This document shows, one piece after another, positions 18,882-27,945 of a stretch of 64,000 nucleotides of DNA. The translations under genes were made by a program, and so were the position numbers. This DNA comes from Oceanihabitans sp. IOP_32 (GTDB lineage: Bacteria > Bacteroidota > Bacteroidia > Flavobacteriales > Flavobacteriaceae): contig NZ_CP040813.1 of assembly GCF_009498295.1 (NCBI RefSeq), positions 310,001 to 374,000 of the forward strand. Reading direction: 5' to 3'. The stretch's first letter is position 1; the number at the start of each line of letters is the position of its first letter. The notes under the pieces are model-generated. The model worked only from the letters and a program-made list of their open reading frames with translations. It was not told where the DNA came from and did not search any database.

Positions 18882-20207
18882 ATGAAACTTTCCAAAACGA
18901 AAATCCTATTTCTTTTGGCTACTTTTCTGGTAGCACATCATAATTATGCCCAAGATAGTATTCCTCTTAGCTTAAATGAAGCAATTAACTTGGCTCTCGA
19001 TAAAAACGTAGATATTACGATTACAAACTACCAAGTAAACGCCTCAGAATTTGCTCTAAAAGAAGTTAAAGGTGCTGTTTTACCAAAATTATATGCTACC
19101 GCCAACTATAATAGGCATATTGACCGACAAGTAATTTTCTTACCAGATGCTTTTGGCACGGGTGAAACAGCCACAAAACTGGGTTCGGATAATGATTATA
19201 GAGCCACATTAAACCTTGCCCTTCCCGTATATTCCCGTTTTAATAAAAACAATAAAAAACTATTTGAAAATAGACTACGCTACCAAAATGAAGCGGCTAG
19301 AAACGCAAAACAAAATGTGATCAATACGATTAAAAAAGCCTATTTCAACTATTTAATTGCCCAAGAAATGGTTAAGGTGCAGCAAAAACAATTAAAAAGC
19401 GCAGAAGAAACCTTTACAGATGTAGAAAAACGAAAAAAGCAGGGTACGCTAACAGATTACGACTTTACCACCGCAAAAGTGCAGGTTGCACAAGCAAAAA
19501 ACAGTCTGCTAGAAGCGCAAAACACCATTTTACCATTGGCTAACCACTTAAAACTGGTACTAGGCTTAAAAACAGAGATGAACTTAAAATTAACAGAATC
19601 TATAGAATTATTAGAAAACGAACTGGTTTTAGAAGATAATCCTTCAGAATTATTAAGTCAAAACAGCAGCTTAAAACAATTAGAATTAGATATTGAACTG
19701 AGCAAAAATCAAATTGATTTGGCTAAATCTGCATTTTATCCTACGCTAGATGCTGTTGGTGCTTATAATTATCAAGCCCAAGAAGATAATTTCAATCTAG
19801 CCGATTACCAATGGGTTAACACAAGTTTTGTTGGTTTACAATTACAATTCAACATCTTTAATGGCTTCATCAATAAAAACAAATTACAGCAAGCTAAAAT
19901 AACAAAAGACATTGCCCAAGAACAAAAAAACCACACCACAGAGGCCCTAAAAATGCAATTGGAAGAACTATTATCTCAACTCGATTTTACCAAACAAAAA
20001 ATTGAAGTGCAACAAGAGAATATGAACCTTACCGAAGACGCCTTAACACTTGCAAAAAAACGTTATAGACTTGGTGTTGGGACGTTTTTAGAAGTTAATA
20101 ACGCCGAGTTATCATACACTCAAGCACGAGTGTTTTGGCTACAAGCCATCTCAGATTACAAAGCCGCATATTACGATTATCAATTATTAATAGGACAAGA
20201 TAAATAA
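18882..20207 (+). CDS. TolC family outer-membrane efflux protein
   Basis: The frame is open from 18843, but the ATG at 18882 gives a normal signal peptide (MKLSKTKILFLLATFLVAHH followed by NYAQ and a cleavage site), and 18843 lies upstream of the predicted -7 box; the chosen product is 441 residues. It shows the duplicated TolC layout: LNEAINLALDKNVDI near 30, long coiled-coil helices, and repeat halves including QLQFNIFNGF and AKKRYRLGVGTFLEVNNAE. It would form the outer-membrane channel of the efflux system encoded by the next three genes. Confidence 0.93.
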   Translation: MKLSKTKILFLLATFLVAHHNYAQDSIPLSLNEAINLALDKNVDITITNYQVNASEFALKEVKGAVLPKLYATANYNRHIDRQVIFLPDAFGTGETATKLGSDNDYRATLNLALPVYSRFNKNNKKLFENRLRYQNEAARNAKQNVINTIKKAYFNYLIAQEMVKVQQKQLKSAEETFTDVEKRKKQGTLTDYDFTTAKVQVAQAKNSLLEAQNTILPLANHLKLVLGLKTEMNLKLTESIELLENELVLEDNPSELLSQNSSLKQLELDIELSKNQIDLAKSAFYPTLDAVGAYNYQAQEDNFNLADYQWVNTSFVGLQLQFNIFNGFINKNKLQQAKITKDIAQEQKNHTTEALKMQLEELLSQLDFTKQKIEVQQENMNLTEDALTLAKKRYRLGVGTFLEVNNAELSYTQARVFWLQAISDYKAAYYDYQLLIGQDK

Positions 20208-20209
20208 CA

Positions 20210-21427
20210 ATGAAAACCTCAACCAAAACCATATTTGCGATAGTCTTGCTACTTATAGCGGGCTATTTTATTGTGAAACCTAAATTGAGTAACAAAAAAT
20301 TAGAGTTCACCTACACCGCATTAAAAACTGGTGCACTGGAAGCTTTAGTCTCCAGCACAGGTACACTAGAAGCCATTAATACCGTAGAGGTAGGAACGCA
20401 ACTCTCTGGCACTATTTCTCAAATTTATGTAGATTATAACGACCAAGTAACTCAAGGACAGTTATTAGCAAAAATGGACACCCGCCTATTAGAAACCAAT
20501 CTACTTACAGCGCAAGCCAATTTAGCGGTTAACGAAGCCCGATACAATCAAGCCCATGAAGAATACGAACGCAACAAATTGTTGTTTAAAGAAACTGTAA
20601 TTTCAGAACAGCAATTTAACAACTCTAAATACGCTTACGAGCAGGCTTTAAGTGCTAAAAAAGCATCGCAAGCTTCTGTGAAAAATATTCAAGTGAGCAT
20701 GAGTTTTGCACACATAACATCGCCTATAGATGGCACGATTACAGAACGTGCTGTAGAAGAAGGCCAAACCGTAGCTGCCAGTTTTGCAACGCCACGACTT
20801 TTTATTATAGCCGAAGATTTATCGAAAATGCAAATTCTCGCCGATGTAGACGAAAGCGATATTGGTTTTATTAGAGATAGTATGCCAGTGCGCTTTACCG
20901 TGCAAACCTATCCAGAACAAGAGTTTCTTGGTAAGGTTAGTCAAATACGCTTACAGCCTATTAAAATAAATAATGTAGTAAACTATCAAGTTGTGGTCGA
21001 TGTAAATAACGAAAAAGGCCTTTTATTACCTGGTATGACAGCCAATTTAGAATTTGTAGTTAACACCACTAAAAATGCGTTAATTATAAATAATTCGGCC
21101 TTGCGATTTAGACCCACTCAAACCATGCTAGATGCTATAAAACCAAGACTGATTGAAAAAGCTGAAAAATTTTTAGCAGACTCGTCTCAACAAAAATTTA
21201 AGGCCTACGTGAATAACGAGGAGTTTTACAATCCTGCTAATTTTAAAAATGAATTGCCTTCAAATTACGATGGTTTCTTTTATACCAATGAAAGCGGACT
21301 TTTAGACTTTCAGTTTATAGAAGTGGGAATTAAATCGGGTTTAGAATCTGAAATTAAAAGATTTATGGGTGGTAAAACTTTTAAAGATGGCGATAAGGCC
21401 ATTAACAGCATAAAAACCAAAGCATAA
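20210..21427 (+). CDS. HlyD/MacA-type periplasmic adaptor subunit
   Basis: The 405-residue membrane-fusion protein has one N-terminal membrane segment (about 7-22), a biotinyl-lipoyl-like domain with VEVGTQLSGTISQIYVDYND, a coiled-coil hairpin (about 100-165), a barrel-sandwich return SPIDGTITERAVEEGQTV and a C-terminal domain. It joins the MacB-type transporter to the TolC-like channel. It starts 2 bp after the TolC stop and ends 1 bp before the ATPase gene. Confidence 0.92.
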   Translation: MKTSTKTIFAIVLLLIAGYFIVKPKLSNKKLEFTYTALKTGALEALVSSTGTLEAINTVEVGTQLSGTISQIYVDYNDQVTQGQLLAKMDTRLLETNLLTAQANLAVNEARYNQAHEEYERNKLLFKETVISEQQFNNSKYAYEQALSAKKASQASVKNIQVSMSFAHITSPIDGTITERAVEEGQTVAASFATPRLFIIAEDLSKMQILADVDESDIGFIRDSMPVRFTVQTYPEQEFLGKVSQIRLQPIKINNVVNYQVVVDVNNEKGLLLPGMTANLEFVVNTTKNALIINNSALRFRPTQTMLDAIKPRLIEKAEKFLADSSQQKFKAYVNNEEFYNPANFKNELPSNYDGFFYTNESGLLDFQFIEVGIKSGLESEIKRFMGGKTFKDGDKAINSIKTKA

Positions 21428-21428
21428 C

Positions 21429-22175
21429 ATGGCAGCAAAAAAAGTTATAGAAACAAGAAAAATTAGTCGCACATTCAAAAATGGCGATATCGAAGTGCAT
21501 GCATTAACAGATATCGATTTAACAATTGAAGAAGGTGAATTTGTGGCTATTATGGGCTCTTCTGGATCCGGAAAATCAACTTTGCTTCATATTTTGGGCT
21601 GTTTAGACAGACCCACTTCTGGTGAATATGAGTTGGATGGTATCAAGGTAAACGGACTAGATAAAAATCAATTAGCCGATATACGCAATCAAAAAATAGG
21701 TTTCATATTTCAGAGTTATAATTTGTTATCGCGAACTACGGCACTCGAAAATGTAGAATTACCCTTGGTTTATGATAGGACCGGACGCTTTTCCAACACC
21801 AAAGCACTGGCAAAAAAAGCCTTGGAACAAGTAGGTTTAGCAGATCGCAAATACCACAGAACCAACGAGCTTTCTGGTGGCCAACAACAACGTGTTACCA
21901 TTGCGAGAGCCTTAGTAAATAACCCCGCGCTAATTTTGGCAGATGAGCCTACAGGAAATCTAGACACCAAAAATAGTATTGATATTGCAGACCTCTTTGT
22001 TCGACTAAATAATGAAGGCATTACCATTGTTATGATAACACACGAGGAGGAAATTGCCCAATTTGCAAAACGCCTTATTTATTTAAGAGATGGACGCATC
22101 CTTACCGATGAAATTATAAAAAATCGAAGCACTAAAGAAAGTGCGCTTAAAGCATTAACCGCTCAAGTAAAATGA
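21429..22175 (+). CDS. MacB-type ABC transporter ATPase
   Basis: The 248-residue ATP-binding subunit has Walker [11 protein letters not shown]-loop FIFQSYNLL, signature LSGGQQQRV, Walker [13 protein letters not shown] and the H-loop histidine in MITHEEE. It is of the LolD/MacB branch. In Escherichia coli MacB the ATPase and permease are one chain; here they are two genes overlapping by 4 bp. Confidence 0.95.
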   Translation: MAAKKVIETRKISRTFKNGDIEVHALTDIDLTIEEGEFVAIMGSSGSGKSTLLHILGCLDRPTSGEYELDGIKVNGLDKNQLADIRNQKIGFIFQSYNLLSRTTALENVELPLVYDRTGRFSNTKALAKKALEQVGLADRKYHRTNELSGGQQQRVTIARALVNNPALILADEPTGNLDTKNSIDIADLFVRLNNEGITIVMITHEEEIAQFAKRLIYLRDGRILTDEIIKNRSTKESALKALTAQVK

Positions 22176-23386
22176 AACAGCTTTTAAGAATATTTAAAGT
22201 CGCGCTTCAAGCCATTAATAAGAATAAAAGTCGCAGTTTATTAACTATGATAGGTATTATTATTGGTGTGGCAGCGGTAATAATGACGATATCTGCTGGC
22301 GATGGTGCTGCAAAACAAGTGCGCGATGAGATTTCTGGCTTAGGTTCAAATTTATTAATGATACGTACCAAGTCTGAACGACGCGCTGGTATTAATGTAA
22401 GAATGGGGCGCCATATAGGCAAACGCGAATATGATATTTTAAAAAAAGGTTCGGTATGGATGCCAAAAATATCGCCTTTGGTGGGCATTGGCGCACAGGT
22501 AATTGGGCCAGATGGCAATATACCCAGCACGATTTATGGTGTTTCTGAAGAATATTTTGATATTTTAAACAGAGCCATCGAGTTGGGAGAAGTTTTTACA
22601 GAACAAGATGTAAAAGGTGCTAATAAGGTTTGTGTTATTGGAGAAACGATTCGCGAAGAATTATTTTCTGGTCGCGATCCCGTAGGAAGCCAAATACGTA
22701 TTGATAAAGTGCCTTTTACCGTTATTGGTTTACTAGCTGCACAAGGGCAAGGCACTATGGGGCAAGATCAAGACGATATTATTATTGCACCGTACACCAC
22801 GGTTCAAAATAGATTGTATGGGAGGCCCCACTACAATATGATTATGGCTAGTGCACTAAATGAAAATGTTATTGACGATGCTAAACTTGAAGCCACCATG
22901 CTAATAAGAGAAGCTCACCGGCTTTTACCAGACCAAGAAGATGATTTTGATATTACCACACAAATAGAAATTCAAGAAGTTTCGGGTAGCGTCATGAACA
23001 TTTTAACCATTCTTATGGGGGCTATTGGAAGTATATCTTTAATTGTTGGTGGTGTGGGCATTATGAATATTATGCTCGTTTCGGTAACCGAGCGCACGCG
23101 CGAAATTGGAACTAGACTAGCCATTGGGGCAAGAGAAAGTGATATATTAATACAATTTCTAATAGAAGCTATGGTATTAAGTTTAGCGGGAGGTATTATT
23201 GGAATAATATTTGGTATCTTAGGAAATCAATTGGTTTACCAAATAACAGATTTTGTAGTTCCAACTTCGGTAACTTCCGTTTTAATAGGATTTGGTTTTT
23301 CTGTTTTTATAGGTGTCGCCTTTGGTTTTTTTCCTGCCAGAAAAGCTGCGAAATTGAATCCAATTGATGCCATACGTTATGAATAA
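22172..23386 (+). CDS. MacB-type ABC transporter permease
   Basis: The 404-residue protein has one N-terminal membrane helix (about 22-42), a large periplasmic MacB-PCD domain (about 45-270), and three C-terminal helices in the FtsX domain (from about 280, 330 and 370). The motifs [20 protein letters not shown]-like ([20 protein letters not shown]) and [19 protein letters not shown] are typical. With the ATPase it drives mechanotransmission-type export through the adaptor and TolC-like channel, for macrolides, peptides or envelope components. Confidence 0.94.
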   Translation: [404 protein letters not shown]

Positions 23387-23414
23387 GATTTAAATAAACT
23401 AAAAATAATTTAAG

Positions 23415-23633
23415 ATGAAAGATGCACAAGATGTCATAAGAGAAATATCAGAGTTAACCACAATGATTCGAACAAAGTACCCAGAACTCTATCGCTTTAT
23501 TGATGAAGACCCAATAACCCTTCCTGCAACTAACAATCCGCAGATGAGTAAAGAAATTATGGAAAACTATTTAGAAAGGTTAAAATTTATTATGAAGCAG
23601 TATTTAGACTCAAATAAAAACAAGAAAACTTGA
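23415..23633 (+). CDS. Small conserved-looking protein (72 aa), function unknown
   Basis: The protein is charged and predicted helical (MKDAQDVIREISELTTMI at the start, then YPELYRFIDEDP), with no membrane segment or Cys. It lies 28 bp after the permease and 4 bp before the ArsC-like gene on the same strand, which supports a real gene in the efflux operon. No function can be assigned. Confidence 0.6.
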   Translation: MKDAQDVIREISELTTMIRTKYPELYRFIDEDPITLPATNNPQMSKEIMENYLERLKFIMKQYLDSNKNKKT

Positions 23634-23637
23634 TGTC

Positions 23638-24003
23638 ATGGGACAAATAGCCACTTCAAACCGACAAATCACTTTGTTTTACAATTCTAAATCTGTTAGA
23701 GCAAGAAAAACATTGGCCTATGCCAGAGTTAAGGGCTTGGCTATTCTGCGAGTTGATATCCTAAAAAATAAATTTACAGGAACACAAATCGTAGAACTAG
23801 CACACAAATTACATTGTCGTGTAGAAGATTTGGTAAATCAAGAGCATCCTGCTTACAAACTGCGTTTTAAACAGCATAATTTCTCTACAAACGATTGGAT
23901 CAAAATGATACAGAACAACCCCGTAATTATGAAACAACCTATTGCTTTACGGGGTAATAGAACCATTTTAGTTGAAACTCCTACAGATATTTTAAAAATT
24001 TAA
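23638..24003 (+). CDS. ArsC/Spx-fold protein lacking the catalytic cysteine
   Basis: The 121-residue protein follows the ArsC/Spx/YffB plan: first strand ITLFYN, helix with RARKTLAYAR, and the C-terminal signature NPVIMKQPIALRGNRTILVE. Where arsenate reductases have the NPxCS active site, this protein reads NSKSVRA, with Ser replacing Cys; its only Cys is in the LHCRVEDL helix. It therefore is unlikely to reduce arsenate and may be a Spx-like binding protein. It lies 4 bp after the 72-aa gene. Confidence 0.75.
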   Translation: MGQIATSNRQITLFYNSKSVRARKTLAYARVKGLAILRVDILKNKFTGTQIVELAHKLHCRVEDLVNQEHPAYKLRFKQHNFSTNDWIKMIQNNPVIMKQPIALRGNRTILVETPTDILKI

Positions 24004-24049
24004 AGAGCATAAAACCTGTTCCAATTAATTTTATTTTTTCATCTTCATC

Positions 24050-25423
24050 ATGTTAGAATCTAGACCCCTAAAAAACTTATCTGTTCATTTAGAAAATCTG
24101 GTACAAGGTCGCTTGTGGCTTCAAGTCATTATCGGACTCGTGGTTGGAGCCGCACTAGGTGTTTTGCTTAATCCATCTACCGGACTTTTTACTGAAGATT
24201 TTAGCTCGTGGTTGGCAAATTGGCTCGATCTACCAGGTCAAATATTTATGCGATTGGTTCAAATGGTCATGATTCCCTTAATATTTGCATCAATCGTATC
24301 GGGCATTGTTAGTAATACATCAGATAATTTAAAAACATTCGGCCTGCGATTGTTATTATATTTCGTTTTCACCACCATTGTTTCAATAATTATAGGTACG
24401 ATAATCACTTTAATCATGAAGCCTGGTCAATATGTGTATTCCTTAGGCGGATTACCGCATAGTGGTGAAAACCTAAGCACTCCTGTTGAAGAAACCGATC
24501 TTTTTGAGAATGTACCCATGGCGATTTCAAAACTTATTCCAGACAATCCCTTGGAGTCGATTTTAATGGGCGAAATGCTAGGCGTTGTTATTTTTACCAT
24601 AATTATTGGGGTAGCCATTACCCAATTACCTCATAAAACGGCACAACCTATTATTCGTTTTACTGAAGCGATTCAAAAAATTTGCATGATTGTAATTTCA
24701 TGGGCCATGATGCTTGTTCCTTACGCCGTATTCGGGTTAATGGCTGCTTTAATATCAAGAATTGGTGTTGAAATATTTCTCGGGCTTGGCTATTATATGC
24801 TAGTTGTGGTTATAGGACTCTTATTATTACTTTTGTTTTACCTCATATTAGTCTTAGTAGTCGCCAAGAAAAATCCTTTTAAATTTTTACGTGCTATACG
24901 AGAACCACAATTACTCGCCTTTTCAACGGCCAGTTCTGCGGCTGTTATGCCTGTTTCTATGAAAACAGCTACTGAAAAACTAAAGGTATCTAATAATATT
25001 AGTGATTTTGTAATTCCTATTGGCGCCACTATAAATATGGATGGAACCGCTTTGTTTCAATGCGTCACCACACTATTTATGGCACAAGCTTATGGTATAG
25101 AATTATCTGTTGTAAGTTTAATACTCATCACATCTACAGTTGTTGCCGCTTCAATTGGGACTCCTTCTGTTCCTGGCGGTGGTGTAATCATTTTATCAAC
25201 TGTATTGCAAAGTGCAGGAATCCCCATTGATGGATTAATTGTTATTATTGGTATAGACCGTATTTTAGGAATGTTTAGAACGGTAGTGAACGTAACGGGA
25301 GACCTTACATCATGCCTAGTTTTCGATAGATTTTATGGAACTGGAATAGCTTCCAATCAAATAATTGAAACTGAAGAACTAAAGACTATTGATGAGTCTA
25401 GAGGTTTAGAGTCTAGAATCTAG
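24050..25423 (+). CDS. Dicarboxylate/amino acid:cation symporter (DAACS family)
   Basis: The 457-residue transporter has about eight membrane helices and two re-entrant loops. Landmarks are the AFSTASSAAVMPVSMKTA serine-rich loop, the NMDGTALFQCVTTLFMAQ segment with the substrate-binding Asn-Met-Asp-Gly-Thr, and GTPSVPGGGVIILS. It would import glutamate/aspartate or C4-dicarboxylates with Na+ or H+. The last codons and the TAG stop lie inside the TCTAGA palindrome cluster, giving a C terminus ESRGLESRI that is unlikely to be functional. It lies 46 bp after the ArsC-like gene. Confidence 0.93.
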   Translation: MLESRPLKNLSVHLENLVQGRLWLQVIIGLVVGAALGVLLNPSTGLFTEDFSSWLANWLDLPGQIFMRLVQMVMIPLIFASIVSGIVSNTSDNLKTFGLRLLLYFVFTTIVSIIIGTIITLIMKPGQYVYSLGGLPHSGENLSTPVEETDLFENVPMAISKLIPDNPLESILMGEMLGVVIFTIIIGVAITQLPHKTAQPIIRFTEAIQKICMIVISWAMMLVPYAVFGLMAALISRIGVEIFLGLGYYMLVVVIGLLLLLLFYLILVLVVAKKNPFKFLRAIREPQLLAFSTASSAAVMPVSMKTATEKLKVSNNISDFVIPIGATINMDGTALFQCVTTLFMAQAYGIELSVVSLILITSTVVAASIGTPSVPGGGVIILSTVLQSAGIPIDGLIVIIGIDRILGMFRTVVNVTGDLTSCLVFDRFYGTGIASNQIIETEELKTIDESRGLESRI

Positions 25424-25450
25424 ACCTCTAGAATCTAGATTCTAGAAACC
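25397..25450. repeat. Six-fold TCTAGA palindromic cluster between convergent genes
   Basis: TCTAGA occurs six times (25397, 25412, 25419, 25427, 25434, 25441). Arms 25412-25424 and 25434-25446 are perfect 13-nt reverse complements with a 9-nt loop, and GGTTT/AAACC adds an outer stem. The cluster spans the 3' end of the symporter and abuts the end of glk. It may act as a bidirectional terminator, although no T run follows. Confidence 0.7.
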
Positions 25451-26523
25451 TAAGCCTTGATTCCCATGGCGGCGTAAAGTGCTGCGCCAAAAAGGGGTGT
25501 TTTTTCATTCAAAATTACTTTTACAGGCATTTTCTCTAATAAAGATCTCATTTTTCCAGATGTAATAAAATGAGTAGCAAAGCGATTTTTATCTATGCCT
25601 TTTATAATTTTTGGCAATATACCTCCACCAATAAAAATACCACCAGTGGCTTTCATTTTTAGAGCCATTTGTGAAGCTTCAGTCGCTAAATACCTCAAAA
25701 AAAGCTCTAAAGTTTCTATGCAGACCTCATCTTCGTTCTCAATTGCGGTTTTGGTAATTAATGCGGCAGGATCTTCATCTTCAAATTTTTCCTTATACCA
25801 CAATGGCATGGGAGTCGCTCGATATTGCCTTAAAAACTCATGCATATCAATAATCCCTTGACCAGATAATAGCCTTTCCCAACTTACATCCCCATATTTT
25901 TGAAACATAAAATTATAAACTGCAACATCCAAACTATTATGCGGACTAAAAGAACAGTGTCCACCCTCGGTAGCAAAGGGGAAAAACTTCTTTCCATCCC
26001 AAAATAAACCAGCCTCTCCCAGCCCTGTTCCAGGGGAGATAATGGCGGCATTGCCTGCTATATTCTCTCCATATTTTAAGGTTTCAAAATCATGATCTTT
26101 CAATGCCGACAATCCATAAGCGTTAGCCTCTAAATCGTTTATAACAAAAACAGAGCTTACCTTTAAAGCCTTACTAATTTCTTTTTGATCTATAATCCAA
26201 GGAAAATTTGTACCCTGAACAACACCTTCTATTACAGGTCCTGCTACTCCAAGACAAATAGCGTTAATGTTTGGACCATTCTGGTTGGAAAACGCACTAA
26301 ACAAGTCTGTAAAAGAATCAAAATTTTTTGTTTTGTAAGAGGAATTAGCAAGCAATTGCAGCTTATCTTCTTTAATGCTGAAAAGGGCTAAATTGGTTTT
26401 TGTTCCACCAATATCGGCCGCTAAAACCCGCCCCTCAGTAGGTGTATCTTTATTCAAAAAAGCCAAGGGAATTTGACCTTTGCTGAAAAATGGAATCTCT
26501 AAACTCGTAACTTTATCCGTCAT
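25450..26523 (-). CDS. glk: Glucokinase
   Basis: The start at 26523 (MTDKVTSLEI) is preferred to the open-frame limit at 26565; it gives 357 residues. The ATP-binding DIGGTKTNLALFS lies near residue 36, the sugar-binding FVINDLEANAYGL with catalytic Asp near 120, and SPGTGLGEAGLFWDG and EGGHCSFSP follow. This is the bacterial hexokinase-like Glk family (PF02685), phosphorylating glucose to glucose-6-phosphate. The upstream palindrome at 26625-26636 has a -7-like box (CGAAACTA, i.e. TAGTTTCG) 23 bp away on the glk side. Confidence 0.92.
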   Translation of the reverse strand: MTDKVTSLEIPFFSKGQIPLAFLNKDTPTEGRVLAADIGGTKTNLALFSIKEDKLQLLANSSYKTKNFDSFTDLFSAFSNQNGPNINAICLGVAGPVIEGVVQGTNFPWIIDQKEISKALKVSSVFVINDLEANAYGLSALKDHDFETLKYGENIAGNAAIISPGTGLGEAGLFWDGKKFFPFATEGGHCSFSPHNSLDVAVYNFMFQKYGDVSWERLLSGQGIIDMHEFLRQYRATPMPLWYKEKFEDEDPAALITKTAIENEDEVCIETLELFLRYLATEASQMALKMKATGGIFIGGGILPKIIKGIDKNRFATHFITSGKMRSLLEKMPVKVILNEKTPLFGAALYAAMGIKA

Positions 26524-26593
26524 ATTATTATTTTGCTTAAATCTTATTACAAAAAGAATACACAAAACGATTGCAATACAAATTATAATACCA

Positions 26594-26667
26594 CGAAACT
26601 AACTCTTGAAAAAGCAATAAGAAATGACATATATCATTTCGGGCTTTTTTAATTTCAGATAGCTTTG
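26594..26667. promoter_or_regulatory. Divergent promoter pair around one Fnr-like palindrome (glk / broken gene)
   Basis: TGACATATATCA (26625-26636) sits in a 20-nt near-perfect palindrome GAAATGACATATATCATTTC. On the plus side TAGCTTTG (26660-26667), a full -7 match, follows after exactly 23 bp; on the minus side CGAAACTA (26594-26601, TAGTTTCG on the minus strand, 5 of 6) also lies exactly 23 bp away. Confidence 0.75.
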
Positions 26668-26669
26668 AA

Positions 26670-27230
26670 ATGTTTAAAACTCTGTATGAGGAGTTTACAA
26701 ATACTTTAGCAATAAAAATAAGGTTTAAAAAAACAGTTTTCTTTTTTGTTGTTTTACTTGTGTTCATTTTAGGATTCCTGACTTGGCATAATCACACTAA
26801 TCTGATAGAGGTTTTCCAAACCTTCAAAATCAATTCCTCTAGTTTAGATCGAAAACTCTTGATTGCAACACAGAACAGTCCTTTTTAGGATTCGGTTGCT
26901 GCCCTAGTCTCGAATCGTTACCAGTCTGTGCCAATAATTGTTGAGGTTGTCGATATCAAGGCTTTGGCCACTAAAGATGCTACTAACTACAATGCCATCC
27001 TCATTTTACATAGGTGGGAAGCTGGTGCTCCACCCGAAAAGGTGCAATCATTTATAAACAAAAATTTAAGAATAAAAAATAAGGTCGTTATACTAACAAC
27101 CTCTTGGAACGGTCTGGAAAAAATGAGAAATGTCGATGCCATAACTGGGGCATCCACTTTAGAAGATGTACCTATTTTTACAGATAAGATTACTAAAAGG
27201 TTAGATCGGCTACTCAAATACAAAAACTAG
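26670..27230 (+). pseudogene. Gene of unknown function interrupted by an in-frame TAG
   Basis: The first part (26670-26885) encodes 72 residues with a membrane segment at about 24-40 (VFFFVVLLVFILGFL) and ends NSPF at TAG (26886-26888). Reading through the TAG in the same frame gives a further 113 residues without a stop: DSVAALVSNRYQSVPIIVEV and later VVILTTSWNG and DAITGAST, an alpha/beta pattern like a small membrane-anchored flavodoxin-like protein. One substitution would restore a 186-residue protein. The promoter is intact, so decay is recent, or the TAG is read through. The downstream part has an internal ATG at 26928. Confidence 0.7.
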
Positions 27231-27594
27231 GATACTCACCTCATTTAAGCTTTAAAGATGCACCTTTTACTCAACATTAATCTTTGTACTCCATAAGTTC
27301 TTGTATAATACGTTGTTATAAAAACATTAATTACGGCATAACCTATTGGAGATAAAACTAAGATGATGGCAGATGGTAGGGTCTAGAAGCAACAAAGAAA
27401 TCCAAAACTTGATAAAGTCAACCCCATTAGAAATAACAACATGAAAAACTTATTTTTTCCTAACACTGCATTTTTAGTCTATAAAGCAAACAGACGAAAA
27501 AGACTTTGCGAATGACCAATATCATTTTAAACCATACCCTTAATTAATACTTTTGAGATTATAAACAAATCATTAACTATTAAATCTACACGCC
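27231..27594. other. Intergenic region, AhpD/ftsH promoter at its 3' end
   Basis: I see no coding signal in the first 280 bp. The last 85 bp carry the palindrome and -7 box described at 27513-27555. A lone TCTAGA occurs near 27390. Confidence 0.45.
27513..27555 (+). promoter_or_regulatory. Fnr-like site and -7 box for the ahpD-like/ftsH operon
   Basis: TGACCAATATCA (27513-27524), then exactly 23 bp, then TACTTTTG (27548-27555), a full match to TAnnTTTG. The ATG of the AhpD-like gene is at 27595. Confidence 0.78.
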
Positions 27595-27945
27595 ATGATT
27601 AAGGACTATTCAAAAAACTATAACGACCTCACAAAATTAATGGGAGAATTGGGTGCCAAAATACCTTCGACCATGAAAGGATTTAACGAACTTCATAAAG
27701 CCAGTATCGCCAAAGGTGCATTAACCACAAAAACCAAAGAACTTATCGCCTTGGGCATTGCCATAGCAGTAAGGTGCGATGGCTGTATCGCTTTTCACGT
27801 TCACGATGCCCTAAAATCAGGTGCCTCTTCCCAAGATATTATGGAAACCATTGGTGTAGCGGTAATGATGGGCGGAGGACCTGCCGTTGTTTATGGTTGT
27901 GAGGCCATGGAAGCTTTAAATCAATTTATAGTATTGGAAAACTAA
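27595..27945 (+). CDS. AhpD-like carboxymuconolactone decarboxylase family protein
   Basis: The 116-residue protein has the family core KTKELIALGIAIAVRCDGCI followed by AFHVHDALKSG. The Cys-x2-Cys pair and the His four residues on are the redox-active site of AhpD-type peroxidase partners, so an antioxidant role is more likely than decarboxylation. The stop shares a base with the ftsH ATG (TAATG), so the two are translationally coupled. Confidence 0.92.
   Translation: MIKDYSKNYNDLTKLMGELGAKIPSTMKGFNELHKASIAKGALTTKTKELIALGIAIAVRCDGCIAFHVHDALKSGASSQDIMETIGVAVMMGGGPAVVYGCEAMEALNQFIVLEN

Noticed and set aside
26886-26888. TAG as a pyrrolysine codon
   Set aside because: Pyrrolysine systems are not expected in this phylum and no pyl gene is present; a nonsense mutation is simpler.
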